A stretch of DNA of 64,000 nt, taken from the NCBI RefSeq assembly GCF_949769255.1, contig NZ_OX458329.1:186001-250000 (forward strand), in the 5' to 3' direction. A program made the translations under genes and the position numbers. Of the stretch, positions 24,846-33,971 are shown piece after piece (positions within the stretch are counted from its first letter, which is position 1; each line of letters opens with the position of its first letter). This DNA is from Mobiluncus massiliensis. Its GTDB lineage: Bacteria; Actinomycetota; Actinomycetes; Actinomycetales; Actinomycetaceae. The notes under the pieces were generated by a model, which did not search any database, was not told the origin of the DNA, and worked only from the letters and a program-made list of their open reading frames with translations.

Positions 24846-25056
24846 GCCTAAGACCGCCGGTCCGAATGGATAATTCAGCGATAGCTGAGCCTGCGCAGGA
24901 AACGATAAGCGAATCACGAACGGTACCCACCGACCTTGTGCAGGGACAAAACCCCTGAGAGGGCGGAAACCGTAACTGTACGCCCCGGATCTTGCGCCCG
25001 GGGCTTTTCTATTGCCCAAAACTCCGTTACGCCGGCTAAAAACGGAAGGAGGGCTC
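24846..25056 (+). ncRNA. rplJ leader with attenuator-like hairpin
   Basis: The 210-nt leader holds several possible stems and ends in GCCCCGG (24982-24988) pairing with CCGGGGC (24998-25004), followed by TTTT, which looks like a terminator ahead of rplJ. Position and length fit ribosomal protein L10 leaders, in which the L10(L12) complex binds its own mRNA. I infer this from context and did not match it base by base. No other gene is seen in 24589-25056. Confidence 0.55.
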
Positions 25057-25578
25057 ATGGCAAGGCCTGATAAAGTCACAGATGTGCAGTCTCTCGCGGC
25101 ATCCGCGAAGGACTCCGCCGCTGTCATTTTGACCGAATACCGTGGTCTGACCGTAAAGCAGATGAAAGAGCTGCGTACCTCGCTTGGGGTAGGAGTACGT
25201 TACTCCGTAGCGAAGAACAAGCTCGCGAAACTGGCTATGAAGGAAGCGGGGTTGGAAGGTCTCGACGAATATCTCGTGGGGCCGACCGCTATCGCTTTCG
25301 TCCCGGCCGATGGTGATGTCGTTAGCGTCGCCAAGGCTCTGGATACCTTTGCGAAGGATAACAAGGCGCTGGTTCTAAAGGCTGGCATCATGGACGGGGA
25401 AATCCTCGATACTGACGCCGTTAAGAAACTCGCTTCCCTGGAATCCCGCGAAGTTTTGCTGGCGAAGTCCGCTGGATTGCTCAAGGCGCTGCAAACTCGC
25501 GCTGCCGGGCTGTTCCAGGCTTCGGCCTCCAAGACGGTTCGCACCATCGACGCCTACCGCGAAAAACTCGCGGCCTAA
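25057..25578 (+). CDS. rplJ: 50S ribosomal protein L10
   Basis: A 173-residue L10, the base of the ribosomal stalk that holds the L7/L12 dimers. Conserved segments are VILTEYRGLTVKQMKELR and YSVAKNKLAKLA. ATG 25057 follows GGAAGGAGG. The preceding structured leader suggests autogenous control. rplL begins 105 nt downstream in the same transcript. Confidence 0.98.
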   Translation: MARPDKVTDVQSLAASAKDSAAVILTEYRGLTVKQMKELRTSLGVGVRYSVAKNKLAKLAMKEAGLEGLDEYLVGPTAIAFVPADGDVVSVAKALDTFAKDNKALVLKAGIMDGEILDTDAVKKLASLESREVLLAKSAGLLKALQTRAAGLFQASASKTVRTIDAYREKLAA

Positions 25579-25683
25579 GGCGCTTTACTTTAGACCTAGA
25601 TTCAAAGAGAAATGCGCTCGCCCTAGCGAGCAACGTCCGGTGTACAGGAACCACCAGGCGGATAAACCGAAAGGATGCCTAAA

Positions 25684-26073
25684 ATGGCGAAAATGACTGT
25701 TGATGAACTGATCGACGTGTTCAAGGATATGACCCTGATTGAGATCTCTGACTTCGTTAAGAAGTTCGAGGAGGTCTTTGACGTGACCGCCGCTGCTCCG
25801 GCTGCGGTGGCCGTGGCGGCCGCTCCGGCTGCTGGTGGCGAAGCTGCTGGTGGCGAAGAAAAGACCGAGTTTGACGTAGTGCTCGAGAGCGCTGGCTCCT
25901 CCAAGGTGCCGGTTATCAAGGTCGTCAAGTCTCTGACCGGCCTGGGCTTGAAGGAAGCCAAGGACCTGGTTGATGGCGCTCCCAAGGCCATCCTCGAAGG
26001 CGCCAAGAAGGAAGACGCTGAGAAGGCCAAGGCTGACCTCGAAGAGGCCGGCGCTACCGTTACCCTGAAGTAG
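25684..26073 (+). CDS. rplL: 50S ribosomal protein L7/L12
   Basis: A 129-residue L7/L12, which recruits translation factors to the ribosome. The N-terminal dimerisation helices, an Ala/Pro/Gly-rich hinge (about residues 38-60) and the C-terminal domain with [18 protein letters not shown] are all present. GAAAGGA precedes the ATG. A strong inverted repeat follows the gene. Confidence 0.98.
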   Translation: MAKMTVDELIDVFKDMTLIEISDFVKKFEEVFDVTAAAPAAVAVAAAPAAGGEAAGGEEKTEFDVVLESAGSSKVPVIKVVKSLTGLGLKEAKDLVDGAPKAILEGAKKEDAEKAKADLEEAGATVTLK

Positions 26074-26126
26074 CAACGCTTTCGGGGTGCGTCGCACTCC
26101 GAAAGCCGTTCACAGGCTTATAAATC

Positions 26127-26160
26127 CGTTGGGCACTGCAGATATCTGCAGTGCCCAACG
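26127..26160. terminator. 34-bp perfect palindrome between convergent rplL and brnQ
   Basis: Each 17-base arm is the exact reverse complement of the other (left arm starts CGTTGGGCACTG, axis GAT|ATC). It can act as a bidirectional terminator. T-rich sequence follows only loosely on either side. Confidence 0.75.
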
Positions 26161-26182
26161 TGTATTTACGGATTTGCGACCG

Positions 26183-27631
26183 TTAGCCCTCGACCGGCAG
26201 GTCGTCCGTCTCCGAGTTCCGGTCGGGAATCCCGGTCGGAGTCTGGGAAACCGGCAGCTTAGACACATCAACGGGGTGGAGCAGGTCGATGGCGATGCCT
26301 ACCGCGACCCCGGCCAAAGCGGGGGTCAGCCAGCCCATCTGGACACTGCCCAGCGGAAGGACATGCAAAACGTCTTGCAGAGCCTGCTGCCAACCGGTGA
26401 CGTGCTCCCAAGCCGGGAGCTTGAAAGTCGAGATAGCTTCAAAAATCCCGATGATGGTGGCTACCCACGCGGACAGCCGGTAGGTCCAGAAAAGCTGGCG
26501 CTTCATGGTGTAATCCAGCAGGGCGATGAGAATCAGGCAGATAGCCGGGGGATAGGTCGCCAAACCAATCGTCACCACGATGGCCAGGATGTTCTCTAGG
26601 CCCAGGTTGGCCACCAGCAGGGAAACTACCACGTGAATACCCAGCATGGCCGACCGATGAACCTTCGGGAACAGGTCGCAGAAGTATTGGGTCGAGGCTC
26701 CCATCAGTCCGGTAGCGGTGGTCAAACAGGCCAGGAACACGATAATCGAGAACAAAATCTGACCGACCGGACCGAAAATCATTTGCGCCGCCAGGGACAG
26801 ACCGGCAGCCGGGTTAGCAATCTCTTGGTCAGCCACGCGGGTACCTACGAAGGCCAAGCCTGTGTAAACAATAGCTAGGGACGCTCCGGCAATCCCGGCG
26901 GTAAAGGTCGTGGCCCGGAACACGGAACGCTTTTCGTTGTAGCCGTGAGCGTGCAGCTGGGTAATGATAACGACGCCGAACACCAGGGAGGCCAGGGCGT
27001 CCATCGTGCCGTAGCCGGTAATCAACCCGGCGGTAAAGGGCGAAGCCTGGTAAGACGGGTCAGGGTGGAGTGTCTCGACACTGGGCAGTTTAAACATCGC
27101 GATGGCAATCATCACCAGCAGCAAAATCAGCAGCGCCGGGGTCAGGTACTGACCGATACGATCGAGCATCCGGTCGGGACGGTTCAGCAGAATCAACACG
27201 ATGGCAAAGAAAATCAACGAGTAAATAAACAGCCCGACATGATTCGCGGCGGTCTCTCCGCTCTGGGCTCCGAGGCTGGTCAAAGGCCGGATGGCCATCT
27301 CCCAAGACACGGTCGCCACGCGGGGCATCGCGTAGAGCATCCCGCAAAACAGGAATACGGCTACGGTCAGGATCAGGCCCGGAATGTGTCCGATGCGGTC
27401 CGCAATCCGCCCGGCTCCGTAGGCATCCGTCGAGGCCGCCATCATCCCCGCCACCGGGAACAGCACGCCCGTCAGCAAAATACCGATAACCGCGGGGATT
27501 ACGTTGGCCCCGCCGCTGACGCCGACTTGGAACGGAAATATCAGGTTGCCCGCGCCGAAAAACATGGCGAACAGGGCAAATCCGGAAACTAAAAGGTAGG
27601 TGTCGAAGCCTTTACGGCTAGGGGAATTCAT
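26183..27631 (-). CDS. brnQ: Branched-chain amino acid:cation symporter
   Basis: A 482-residue LIVCS-family carrier with about 12 membrane helices, taking up Leu, Ile and Val with Na+ or H+. The N-terminal GFALFAMFFGAGNLIFPF is the family signature. The hydrophilic C-terminal tail is short. AGGAAGG precedes ATG 27631. A possible promoter on the minus strand (TTCCTG, 17 bp, TAGGCT) lies about 60-90 bp upstream. It is convergent with rplL. Confidence 0.93.
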   Translation of the reverse strand: MNSPSRKGFDTYLLVSGFALFAMFFGAGNLIFPFQVGVSGGANVIPAVIGILLTGVLFPVAGMMAASTDAYGAGRIADRIGHIPGLILTVAVFLFCGMLYAMPRVATVSWEMAIRPLTSLGAQSGETAANHVGLFIYSLIFFAIVLILLNRPDRMLDRIGQYLTPALLILLLVMIAIAMFKLPSVETLHPDPSYQASPFTAGLITGYGTMDALASLVFGVVIITQLHAHGYNEKRSVFRATTFTAGIAGASLAIVYTGLAFVGTRVADQEIANPAAGLSLAAQMIFGPVGQILFSIIVFLACLTTATGLMGASTQYFCDLFPKVHRSAMLGIHVVVSLLVANLGLENILAIVVTIGLATYPPAICLILIALLDYTMKRQLFWTYRLSAWVATIIGIFEAISTFKLPAWEHVTGWQQALQDVLHVLPLGSVQMGWLTPALAGVAVGIAIDLLHPVDVSKLPVSQTPTGIPDRNSETDDLPVEG

Positions 27632-27937
27632 ATATATAGCCTTCCTGATGGGTGGCAAATTGGTGGGACTTTCCCGGATTCCAAGCCTAGCACAAGTCAG
27701 ATTTACCAGGAATTCCCCGGTTTCTCAAGGGTTTTAGGGGGAGTCGGGTTGGTTAGGGTCGGTCAAGGCCGGTGACGCGAGACGGGCGGTCAAGGGCGGC
27801 GGTGCGGGAAGGCCGGTCGCACGGGATTGCCCAACCTGGGGGGTACGGCTGGCGCTCGCCCGGATCCGGGAACCAACCTTGCGCCAGCTATTTAGTGAAG
27901 CAGTGCGCGGAGTGGGCCACCGCCCACGCCAAGCTGG
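27632..27937. other. Intergenic region without recognised gene
   Basis: This is a 306-bp gap upstream of brnQ, G+C-rich over most of its length, with a small hairpin (GTGGGC/GCCCAC near 27914). I see no convincing coding frame; short frames lack ribosome-binding sites and family motifs. Confidence 0.6.
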
Positions 27938-29122
27938 CTAACAGCGCAGTTCCCGGAACGGAACTGTGGCAGCCCGCAGTCGTGCCGCGGTCAGGTCAGC
28001 GATGGTATGCAACCCTTGCTCCCCAGCCGGGCCGGATTTTGCCGCGCTAAATGGCTCTTCCAGCTGAATCAGGAAAAAACGCCGTCCGGTGGCGTGTGCC
28101 GCCTGCCCGGTAGTGCCCGAGCCGGCAAAAAAATCCAGGACCGTGTCGCCGGGGCTGGTAGCGGCTTCGATGAGGACTTGCAGCAGCTTCGTGGGCTTCG
28201 GGGTTTCAAACAGTCCGCCGAGCCCCAGATGCTGCAGTTCTCGCTGCCCCGAAATCGTCGAAGGGCCCACAACCAGGTCTTTCAGGGCAGTTTCATGAAA
28301 ATTCCGGATTTTCGTATAAATTTTTAGGCTGCGATGAGCCCCCCGGCCGTGTACCTGAAATTCCAGGTCAGCATAATCGCGTTCCACCTTCGCTCGTGAC
28401 CAGCGCCAAGCGTGATACTTCAGTCCCGGTTTCGCATTCGGATGGGGGTGGGCGCTAACCCAGCCGGCACCTGCCAGTTTGGGGTCAGTGGCCCCGACCT
28501 CGCTGGTGCGCACCGCTCCGCTCTGGGGATGATAGTGAATGTCGAACACCATCGAAGGGGCGGTGACCTCGTTGAACTTCGAGTTCGTGTTGTACAGCTC
28601 GTTCTTGGTGACATAAGCCCCGCGCGCATCGTGTTTCACTTGGCGTTGGGGCAGGTGATACACGGTAGGCATGAGTTGTTGCAACAGCTCGGTGCGGCCG
28701 CGGAGCTGGCCCACTTGGGTGGCATTGCGGGCATAAGTCAAGATGTATTCATGCGTTCCCGCTGGTCCGGCCCCCAGCTGGCGGCCTTTCAGGTTAGAGA
28801 CCCACACGAAGTTGCCAATCAGGTTTGCGGTGCCAAAAATGCGGTCCATCTCGAGTTTCAGTTCGCACAGTTGGTTAAAGTCAATCGAGATAAAGATGAG
28901 GCCGTCAGCACTGAGCAGCTCGCGCGCCTCCGCCAATAGCGGGCGCATCATCGCGAGCCACTCGTCTTTGGCGCGCCGATCGTGGTAGGCGAAAGTGTTT
29001 CCGGTGTTGTAGGGCGGGTCGATGTAAATCATCTTCACGCGTTGCCCGGCTTGGTGCAGCGTCCGTAAACCTGCCGCGGCATCGGCACGCAACAGCCAGT
29101 TACCTTCCCGAAAATCGTCCAC
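27938..29122 (-). CDS. Orphan DNA adenine methyltransferase, Mod/beta-class type
   Basis: A 394-residue site-specific methyltransferase, presumably forming N6-methyladenine (or N4-methylcytosine) with S-adenosylmethionine. The catalytic motif DPPYNTG (residues 35-41) precedes the SAM-binding FAGSGTT (about residue 335), the beta-class order, with a target-recognition region between them. It resembles type III Mod subunits but is shorter than most (about 600 residues). No restriction gene lies next to it, so it may be solitary, regulatory or the remnant of a system. GTG 29122 follows TAGGA. Confidence 0.85.
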   Translation of the reverse strand: MDDFREGNWLLRADAAAGLRTLHQAGQRVKMIYIDPPYNTGNTFAYHDRRAKDEWLAMMRPLLAEARELLSADGLIFISIDFNQLCELKLEMDRIFGTANLIGNFVWVSNLKGRQLGAGPAGTHEYILTYARNATQVGQLRGRTELLQQLMPTVYHLPQRQVKHDARGAYVTKNELYNTNSKFNEVTAPSMVFDIHYHPQSGAVRTSEVGATDPKLAGAGWVSAHPHPNAKPGLKYHAWRWSRAKVERDYADLEFQVHGRGAHRSLKIYTKIRNFHETALKDLVVGPSTISGQRELQHLGLGGLFETPKPTKLLQVLIEAATSPGDTVLDFFAGSGTTGQAAHATGRRFFLIQLEEPFSAAKSGPAGEQGLHTIADLTAARLRAATVPFRELRC

Positions 29123-29184
29123 GAAAAAATCCTACCGAGCCTCGTGCCGCGTACCGGGAAAAATCGCCGGTCGAACCGGGAAAG

Positions 29185-30504
29185 TCAGAACCGGCGCTTG
29201 GGATGGGACACGGAAATAATGGCACCCTGGGGCAACACCTTGTTCGGATCCAGGGATGCCGGCACGGTGGCGACAAAAGCCTGGAAAGTCGGGGGACGGC
29301 GCACAATGAGTTCGAGTTTCCCGCCGTCGGCTTCAATGAGCTGTTTGGCTAGCGCCAAACCAATCCCGGTCGAACCGTGTCCAGACACGCCCTTCTTAAA
29401 AATATCCGGGGCGATTTCATCGTCCACGCCCTCGCCTTCGTCGCTGACCTCGAAATACATGCCCTTTTTGTTGCCGCTCATCTTGGCGCGTACCGTAGTC
29501 GTGCCCGCCCCGTACTTCAACGAATTCTCCAGCAGAGTGGCGATGACCTGGCCCAGCGAGCCCGGCGTGGCCAGAGCGGGGCGGTCGGTTTCGTTACGGA
29601 ACACCAGTGGGCGATTCGCTGCCCGGAACTGGTTTTCCCACTCGTTTTGCTGGTGTACCAGGAATTCGTCCACGTTAATCGCCTGGGTGGTGCCCCCGCC
29701 GGCGTTTTGAGAGTTGCGTTTCAGGTCCTCGACCACGCCGGTCAGACGTTCCAGCTGGTCCAGGCACTGTTCGGCTTCTTGCTGTACCTCCGGTTCACTG
29801 CTGATCATCTGGATTTCTTCCAGCCGCATAGACAGCGCCGTCAGCGGGGTGCGCAGCTGGTGGGATACGTCCGAAGCGAACTGGCGTTCCGCGGCGATAC
29901 GCCCCGCCAGGTTTTCGCTGGCCCGGACCAGTTCGTCTTGTACCAGGTCGATTTCTTCAATCCCGGAGGGAGTCACGCGGGGACGCACCCCGCCGGAACC
30001 GAGCTGTTCAGCCTGAGCGGACAGATAAATGAGCGGCGCCGAGATTCGGCGAGAGGACCGCAGCGCGATGAACGCGCCGACCAAGACTGCTGCCCCCACC
30101 CCGGAAAGAGTCACCAAAACAAACACTACGGAACGCGAACGGGCGTTATCCGAGGAAGAAATGACTGTCAGGGTGGCTCCTGTGGCGGTCTCGACCCTGG
30201 AGACGAGCGGGAAAACCGGGCGAGTCCCAAAGCTCAAATCGCGCCCGTCCTGAGTGGTGACTTCCACCCTGGTGTTCGCCGAGCGTCCCGGCCACAGCCA
30301 GCTGGCCACGGTGACATCAGTCACATAGTGGCCGGTCAGAGACGTACGGTCCAGGGCCAGCGCGTATTGTTTAGCGGTCGCGTCAACATCGGCGCGGGCT
30401 GAATCCCACAGCTGATTGACAGCGAAAGCGGCCAAGGGCACGCCCAGCAACAGCACGGCAATGATGACCGCGCTGAGGATGGAAATCAGGATTTGCTTGC
30501 GCAA
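29185..30504 (-). CDS. Sensor histidine kinase
   Basis: A 439-residue membrane kinase. Helices at about 5-28 and 127-149 flank an extracytoplasmic sensor of about 100 residues. A HAMP-like linker follows, then the phosphoacceptor His215 in SDVSHQLRTPL, the N box around LLENSLKYG, and the ATP-binding DEGEGVDD and GSTGIGLALAK. It begins 3 nt after the response regulator's stop codon, apparently at TTG 30504, so translation is coupled. The signal is unknown; the large outer loop points to an envelope stimulus. Confidence 0.9.
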   Translation of the reverse strand: MRKQILISILSAVIIAVLLLGVPLAAFAVNQLWDSARADVDATAKQYALALDRTSLTGHYVTDVTVASWLWPGRSANTRVEVTTQDGRDLSFGTRPVFPLVSRVETATGATLTVISSSDNARSRSVVFVLVTLSGVGAAVLVGAFIALRSSRRISAPLIYLSAQAEQLGSGGVRPRVTPSGIEEIDLVQDELVRASENLAGRIAAERQFASDVSHQLRTPLTALSMRLEEIQMISSEPEVQQEAEQCLDQLERLTGVVEDLKRNSQNAGGGTTQAINVDEFLVHQQNEWENQFRAANRPLVFRNETDRPALATPGSLGQVIATLLENSLKYGAGTTTVRAKMSGNKKGMYFEVSDEGEGVDDEIAPDIFKKGVSGHGSTGIGLALAKQLIEADGGKLELIVRRPPTFQAFVATVPASLDPNKVLPQGAIISVSHPKRRF

Positions 30505-30507
30505 GGG

Positions 30508-31185
30508 CTAGGCAGTTTCAAAACGGAAGCCCATGCCGCGCACGGTGGTGATGTAATGCGGATTGTTCGCGTCGTCGCCGAGTTTGCGGCGCAGCCACGA
30601 GACATGCATGTCCAGGGTCTTGGTGGAACCCGACGGGTCCCCGCCCCACACTTCCCGCATAATGGCATCCCGCTCCACGACTGCGCCGGCTTCGCGCACC
30701 AGCACCCGCAGCAGTTCAAACTCTTTCGCGGTCAGCTGCAGTTCGCGCGTGCCTTGGAACGCGCGGTGGGCGGAAACTTCGATGCGCACGTCCTGAGCGG
30801 TCAGGTCGCTTTCTTCGGTAATTTCCCCGCCGGAGCGCCGCAGCAGCGCCCGCACGCGAGCCAGCAACTCGCCCAGCCGGAAAGGCTTGGTGACGTAGTC
30901 GTCCGCCCCGGCGTCCAAGCCCACCACCATGTCAACTTCGCCGGTACGCGCCGTCAGAATGAGAATCGGAATGGTCAGGCCTTGGGCGCGAATCGTGCGC
31001 GCTACGTCCAGGCCGTCCATATCGGGCAGCCCCAAGTCCAAAATCACCATGTCGGAGTCATTGACTTGTTTCAGGGCAGAACCGCCCGTAACGTGGGCGC
31101 TGACTTCGTAGCCTTCACGCTGCAAAGCGCGGGTCAGCGGCTCGGCAATCGCGGGATCGTCTTCGACTAAAAGGACTCTGGTCAT
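30508..31185 (-). CDS. OmpR/PhoB-family response regulator
   Basis: A 225-residue DNA-binding regulator. The receiver domain has the acidic pocket EDD at 8-10, the phosphorylated Asp50 in ILDLGLPDMDG and Lys100 in YVTKPF. A winged-helix domain follows, with LTAKEFELLRVL and the ending YITTVRGMGFRFE. GAGGAAGAGGA stands before ATG 31185. It is the first gene of the pair with the histidine kinase, its evident partner. The 293-bp upstream gap is shared with a divergent hydrolase gene. Confidence 0.94.
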   Translation of the reverse strand: MTRVLLVEDDPAIAEPLTRALQREGYEVSAHVTGGSALKQVNDSDMVILDLGLPDMDGLDVARTIRAQGLTIPILILTARTGEVDMVVGLDAGADDYVTKPFRLGELLARVRALLRRSGGEITEESDLTAQDVRIEVSAHRAFQGTRELQLTAKEFELLRVLVREAGAVVERDAIMREVWGGDPSGSTKTLDMHVSWLRRKLGDDANNPHYITTVRGMGFRFETA

Positions 31186-31451
31186 TCCTCTTCCTCTGCT
31201 TTCGCTTTTCTATCTCCTGGTTCCGTTTGGTTCCGTTCTCTCGAATTGACCGAAACTCTGGATCTTCACAGGTGTTCGTGAACTGGGAGAATGGTGAAAC
31301 CCTAAGTCATCATCGAGTAAAACTTTACCCTCTTTTGACCCGTTGCGCTATTCGACGGAACATTTAAATTATTCCTTAGTATTCCCAGTCTTTTTGGGCC
31401 TGCCTGGTGGGTATTCTGTCCGGTTCTTCCGGGTGGGAACGCAACCGCAGC

Positions 31452-31457
31452 TAGAAT
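31452..31457 (+). promoter_or_regulatory. -10 box of the alpha/beta hydrolase gene
   Basis: TAGAAT lies about 25 nt before the start codon, with AAAGGA between. This is a normal, non-leaderless arrangement. Confidence 0.45.
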
Positions 31458-31481
31458 GGGGCTGACGAAAGGAAACTGGTG

Positions 31482-32276
31482 ATGCTGTCCCATTACGTGT
31501 CGGGTGAACCGCACAATCCGATGGTGGTGTTGGTTCACGGAGTCTGCGATTCGGCCTTGGCGTGGGTCGATTTGCTAAACCACCTGCGCGACCGCTACTT
31601 CGTGGTGGCACTGGATTCGCTGGGACACGGTACCTCGAGACGTTTGCGAGATTCCGAGTTGGATGACCCAGGTGAGGCGACGGCAAAGGAGCTGGAGCTG
31701 ACCCTTGAACATTTGGAAAAACTCTATGGGCAAACCCCGGTCATCGTAGCCCATTCCATGGGGGCAGCCGTGTCCAGTTACCTCTGTGTGCGCCGTCCCG
31801 AGCTGATGAAAGCGCTCTTTCTCGAGGACCCGGCCTGGCTCAGTCCCTCCCAAGCGGCCGGATATCGCCAGCGGGCTGGTGAACAGGTCGCCCGCTATGA
31901 AGACACCTGGCGGGCCAATCCGGTGGAAACGCTGGCGGACAACGTGGCACAACGTCCGGGCTGGAGCGCCGCCTCGCACTACGGCTGGGCATTGGGCAAA
32001 GGGCTGGTGGACCCGCGCCTGCTGGCAACCGGTATCGTCAGTTTTCGCGAACCTTGGCCGGAAATCGTCGCGGCGCTGCGCGTACCGACCAAAGTTGTTA
32101 CCTCAGACACGGATGAGGTGTTGATTGGTCTGGCGGGCGTAGACGCTATCGCCCAGGTGGGTAATCCTCTGGTGCAAACTGAGGTTATTTCCGGGACTGG
32201 TCACGGCGTGCGGCTCGGCGCCCCGGAACAATACCACGCCAGCTTAGACGAATGGCTCCACCGCTACGCGGGCTGA
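31482..32276 (+). CDS. Alpha/beta hydrolase
   Basis: A 264-residue hydrolase-fold protein. HGVCDSALAW holds the oxyanion-hole region, the nucleophile Ser is in AHSMGA (a Gly-to-Ala variant of G-x-S-x-G), and the catalytic His lies in GTGHGVRLG near the end. Such enzymes hydrolyse esters, lactones or similar small substrates; nothing in the context narrows this. ATG 31482 lies 8 nt after AAAGGA, and the GTG 3 nt earlier is an alternative. The second hydrolase gene follows after 16 nt. Confidence 0.82.
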   Translation: MLSHYVSGEPHNPMVVLVHGVCDSALAWVDLLNHLRDRYFVVALDSLGHGTSRRLRDSELDDPGEATAKELELTLEHLEKLYGQTPVIVAHSMGAAVSSYLCVRRPELMKALFLEDPAWLSPSQAAGYRQRAGEQVARYEDTWRANPVETLADNVAQRPGWSAASHYGWALGKGLVDPRLLATGIVSFREPWPEIVAALRVPTKVVTSDTDEVLIGLAGVDAIAQVGNPLVQTEVISGTGHGVRLGAPEQYHASLDEWLHRYAG

Positions 32277-32292
32277 CCGGAAAGGCAAAACG

Positions 32293-33249
32293 ATGCAACC
32301 CTTCTTGTGCCCCGAACTGACGCCAGCAATCGCCGCTACGCCCCCACAAACACCTTGTGACCTGCAAACTATGCGAAGCGAAGGGGACCGAATGTTAGGT
32401 ATGTCCACAGAAACCCGGACTGGGGTAGAACTGGACGTGAGGGAAATCCCCGGTGGGGACGGTCAGCCTATGGAACTGCGCTGTTTCACCCCGCAAACTA
32501 CCGCGCAGCCTGCGGCGGCAGAAGGTCGGTCGGGTTATTCAGCCATCTTGCTCACTTTCCATGGCGGCGGTTACGTGGCTGGTAGAGCCCGGTTTGATGA
32601 TGTGCATAATGCTGAACTGGCTGAGTATTTGGGGGCACAAGTCCTGTCCGCGGACTATCGCCTGGCGCCCGAATTTCCGGTGGACCGGGCGGTGGCGGAT
32701 TGCCGGGCGGCGCTGCTTTACGCCCTGGAGCGGGGTCGCGAGTTGGGGCTGGAAGTGTATGTTTTCGGCGATTCTGCCGGGGCGGGGCTGGCGTATTATT
32801 CCGTGGCGGAGTTGATTGGGCAGCACGACCAGTGCCCGGTGGCGGGAATGATTCTGTTTGAGCCCTGCTTGGATCCGCGCTGCGAGAGTGAGTCTATGCA
32901 AACTCACGCTGCCGGCCCGGTCTGGACGGCCGAGGCTAATCGGGAGGCTTGGGCTTTGGCGGCACCGAGCCCGGCTGAGCGCGCGAAACTGACGGCAATC
33001 CTGGACAGTCCGGCAGTGGCGGGCAAAATGCCGCGCAGTCTCATCGTGGTGAACCCCATCGATCCGTTGCGCGATGAAGGGCTGCGTTTAGCGCTGCGCC
33101 TGGCGGATTGCGGGGTGGAGGTGGAGGCGCATATGTATGCCGGGACCTTCCACGGGTCCTTGCGGGTGCCGGGCAGCCAAACCTGGGCTGAACTGCGGGA
33201 ACTGCTGGGTCGTTTTCTGGGTTGCCGCGATTCAAACCCGCGCGATTAG
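32293..33249 (+). CDS. Alpha/beta hydrolase, HSL-type esterase
   Basis: A 318-residue esterase of the hormone-sensitive-lipase family. The oxyanion HGGGYVAG motif, the nucleophile in GDSAGAG, an Asp in DPLRDEG and the His in TFHGS make a complete catalytic set. The first 40 or so residues are not conserved, so the start could be one of the later in-frame ATGs. It lies 16 nt behind the other hydrolase gene. Its TAG stop forms part of the -10-like box of maf. Confidence 0.86.
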   Translation: MQPFLCPELTPAIAATPPQTPCDLQTMRSEGDRMLGMSTETRTGVELDVREIPGGDGQPMELRCFTPQTTAQPAAAEGRSGYSAILLTFHGGGYVAGRARFDDVHNAELAEYLGAQVLSADYRLAPEFPVDRAVADCRAALLYALERGRELGLEVYVFGDSAGAGLAYYSVAELIGQHDQCPVAGMILFEPCLDPRCESESMQTHAAGPVWTAEANREAWALAAPSPAERAKLTAILDSPAVAGKMPRSLIVVNPIDPLRDEGLRLALRLADCGVEVEAHMYAGTFHGSLRVPGSQTWAELRELLGRFLGCRDSNPRD

Positions 33250-33252
33250 GCT
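33247..33252 (+). promoter_or_regulatory. -10 box, leaderless start of maf
   Basis: TAGGCT ends 6 nt before ATG 33259 and shares its TAG with the upstream stop codon. No Shine-Dalgarno is seen. Confidence 0.4.
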
Positions 33253-33258
33253 AGAGGC

Positions 33259-33933
33259 ATGGAAAAATCGGATTCTGTCAGGGGTGCGGCCGCGGTGAGC
33301 TTGGTGTTGGCTTCCGCTTCCCCGGCGCGGCGCAAAGTGTTGCAGGGGGCGGGATTGCGCCCGGTGGTGCAGGTTTCTCACGTGGACGAGGACGCTTTGC
33401 TGGCTGAGCTGCGTTCGCGTGCGGCGGGTCCCGCCGAGCAGGTATTGGCTCTCGCACAGGCAAAAGCGCGGGCGGTAGCGGGGGAGCTTGAGACGCCGCT
33501 TTCGCCGGGTGCGGATACGTTGGTGGTGGGCTGTGACTCCATGCTGGAGTTTCACGGCGAAGTACTGGGTAAACCCCACAATCCCGAAATCGCCCTCGCG
33601 CGGGTGCGTGCCCTGTCGGGGGGTTGTGGGGTATTACACACGGGGCATTGGGTGATGCGTTTACGCCGCGATGCCGCCGAGCCCGTTGCGCAAGTGGGGC
33701 GCACCGAGTCTACCGTGGTGCATTTCGCGGATTTTAGCGAGGCGGAGGCTCGCGCCTACGTGGCTAGCGGGGAACCGCTGGAAGTCGCTGGCTCATTTAC
33801 GATTGACGGCCTGGGCGGGGCATTCATCAGCGGTATCGAGGGTGATCCGCATAATGTCATCGGGATTTCCTTGCCGTTGCTGCGAAAACTGGCAGGCGAG
33901 CTGGGGATTTTCTGGCCCTCGTTGTGGAACTGA
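33259..33933 (+). CDS. maf: Maf-like nucleotide pyrophosphatase
   Basis: A 224-residue Maf/YhdE-type nucleoside triphosphate pyrophosphatase, a house-cleaning enzyme that hydrolyses non-canonical NTPs in the cytoplasm. LVLASASPARRKVL at the N-terminus, the DSMLEF region, GKPHNP and the Gly-rich IDGLGGAFISGIEGDPHNVIG segment are typical. The length is slightly above the usual 190-210 residues. Confidence 0.93.
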   Translation: MEKSDSVRGAAAVSLVLASASPARRKVLQGAGLRPVVQVSHVDEDALLAELRSRAAGPAEQVLALAQAKARAVAGELETPLSPGADTLVVGCDSMLEFHGEVLGKPHNPEIALARVRALSGGCGVLHTGHWVMRLRRDAAEPVAQVGRTESTVVHFADFSEAEARAYVASGEPLEVAGSFTIDGLGGAFISGIEGDPHNVIGISLPLLRKLAGELGIFWPSLWN

Positions 33934-33971
33934 GCCGAATCCCCCCTATTCACCCCGGAAAAAGTTTCCCC

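Noticed and set aside
27772-28050. 92-residue plus-strand frame beside the methyltransferase
   Set aside because: No Shine-Dalgarno or recognisable domain, and the second half is antisense to the methyltransferase end.
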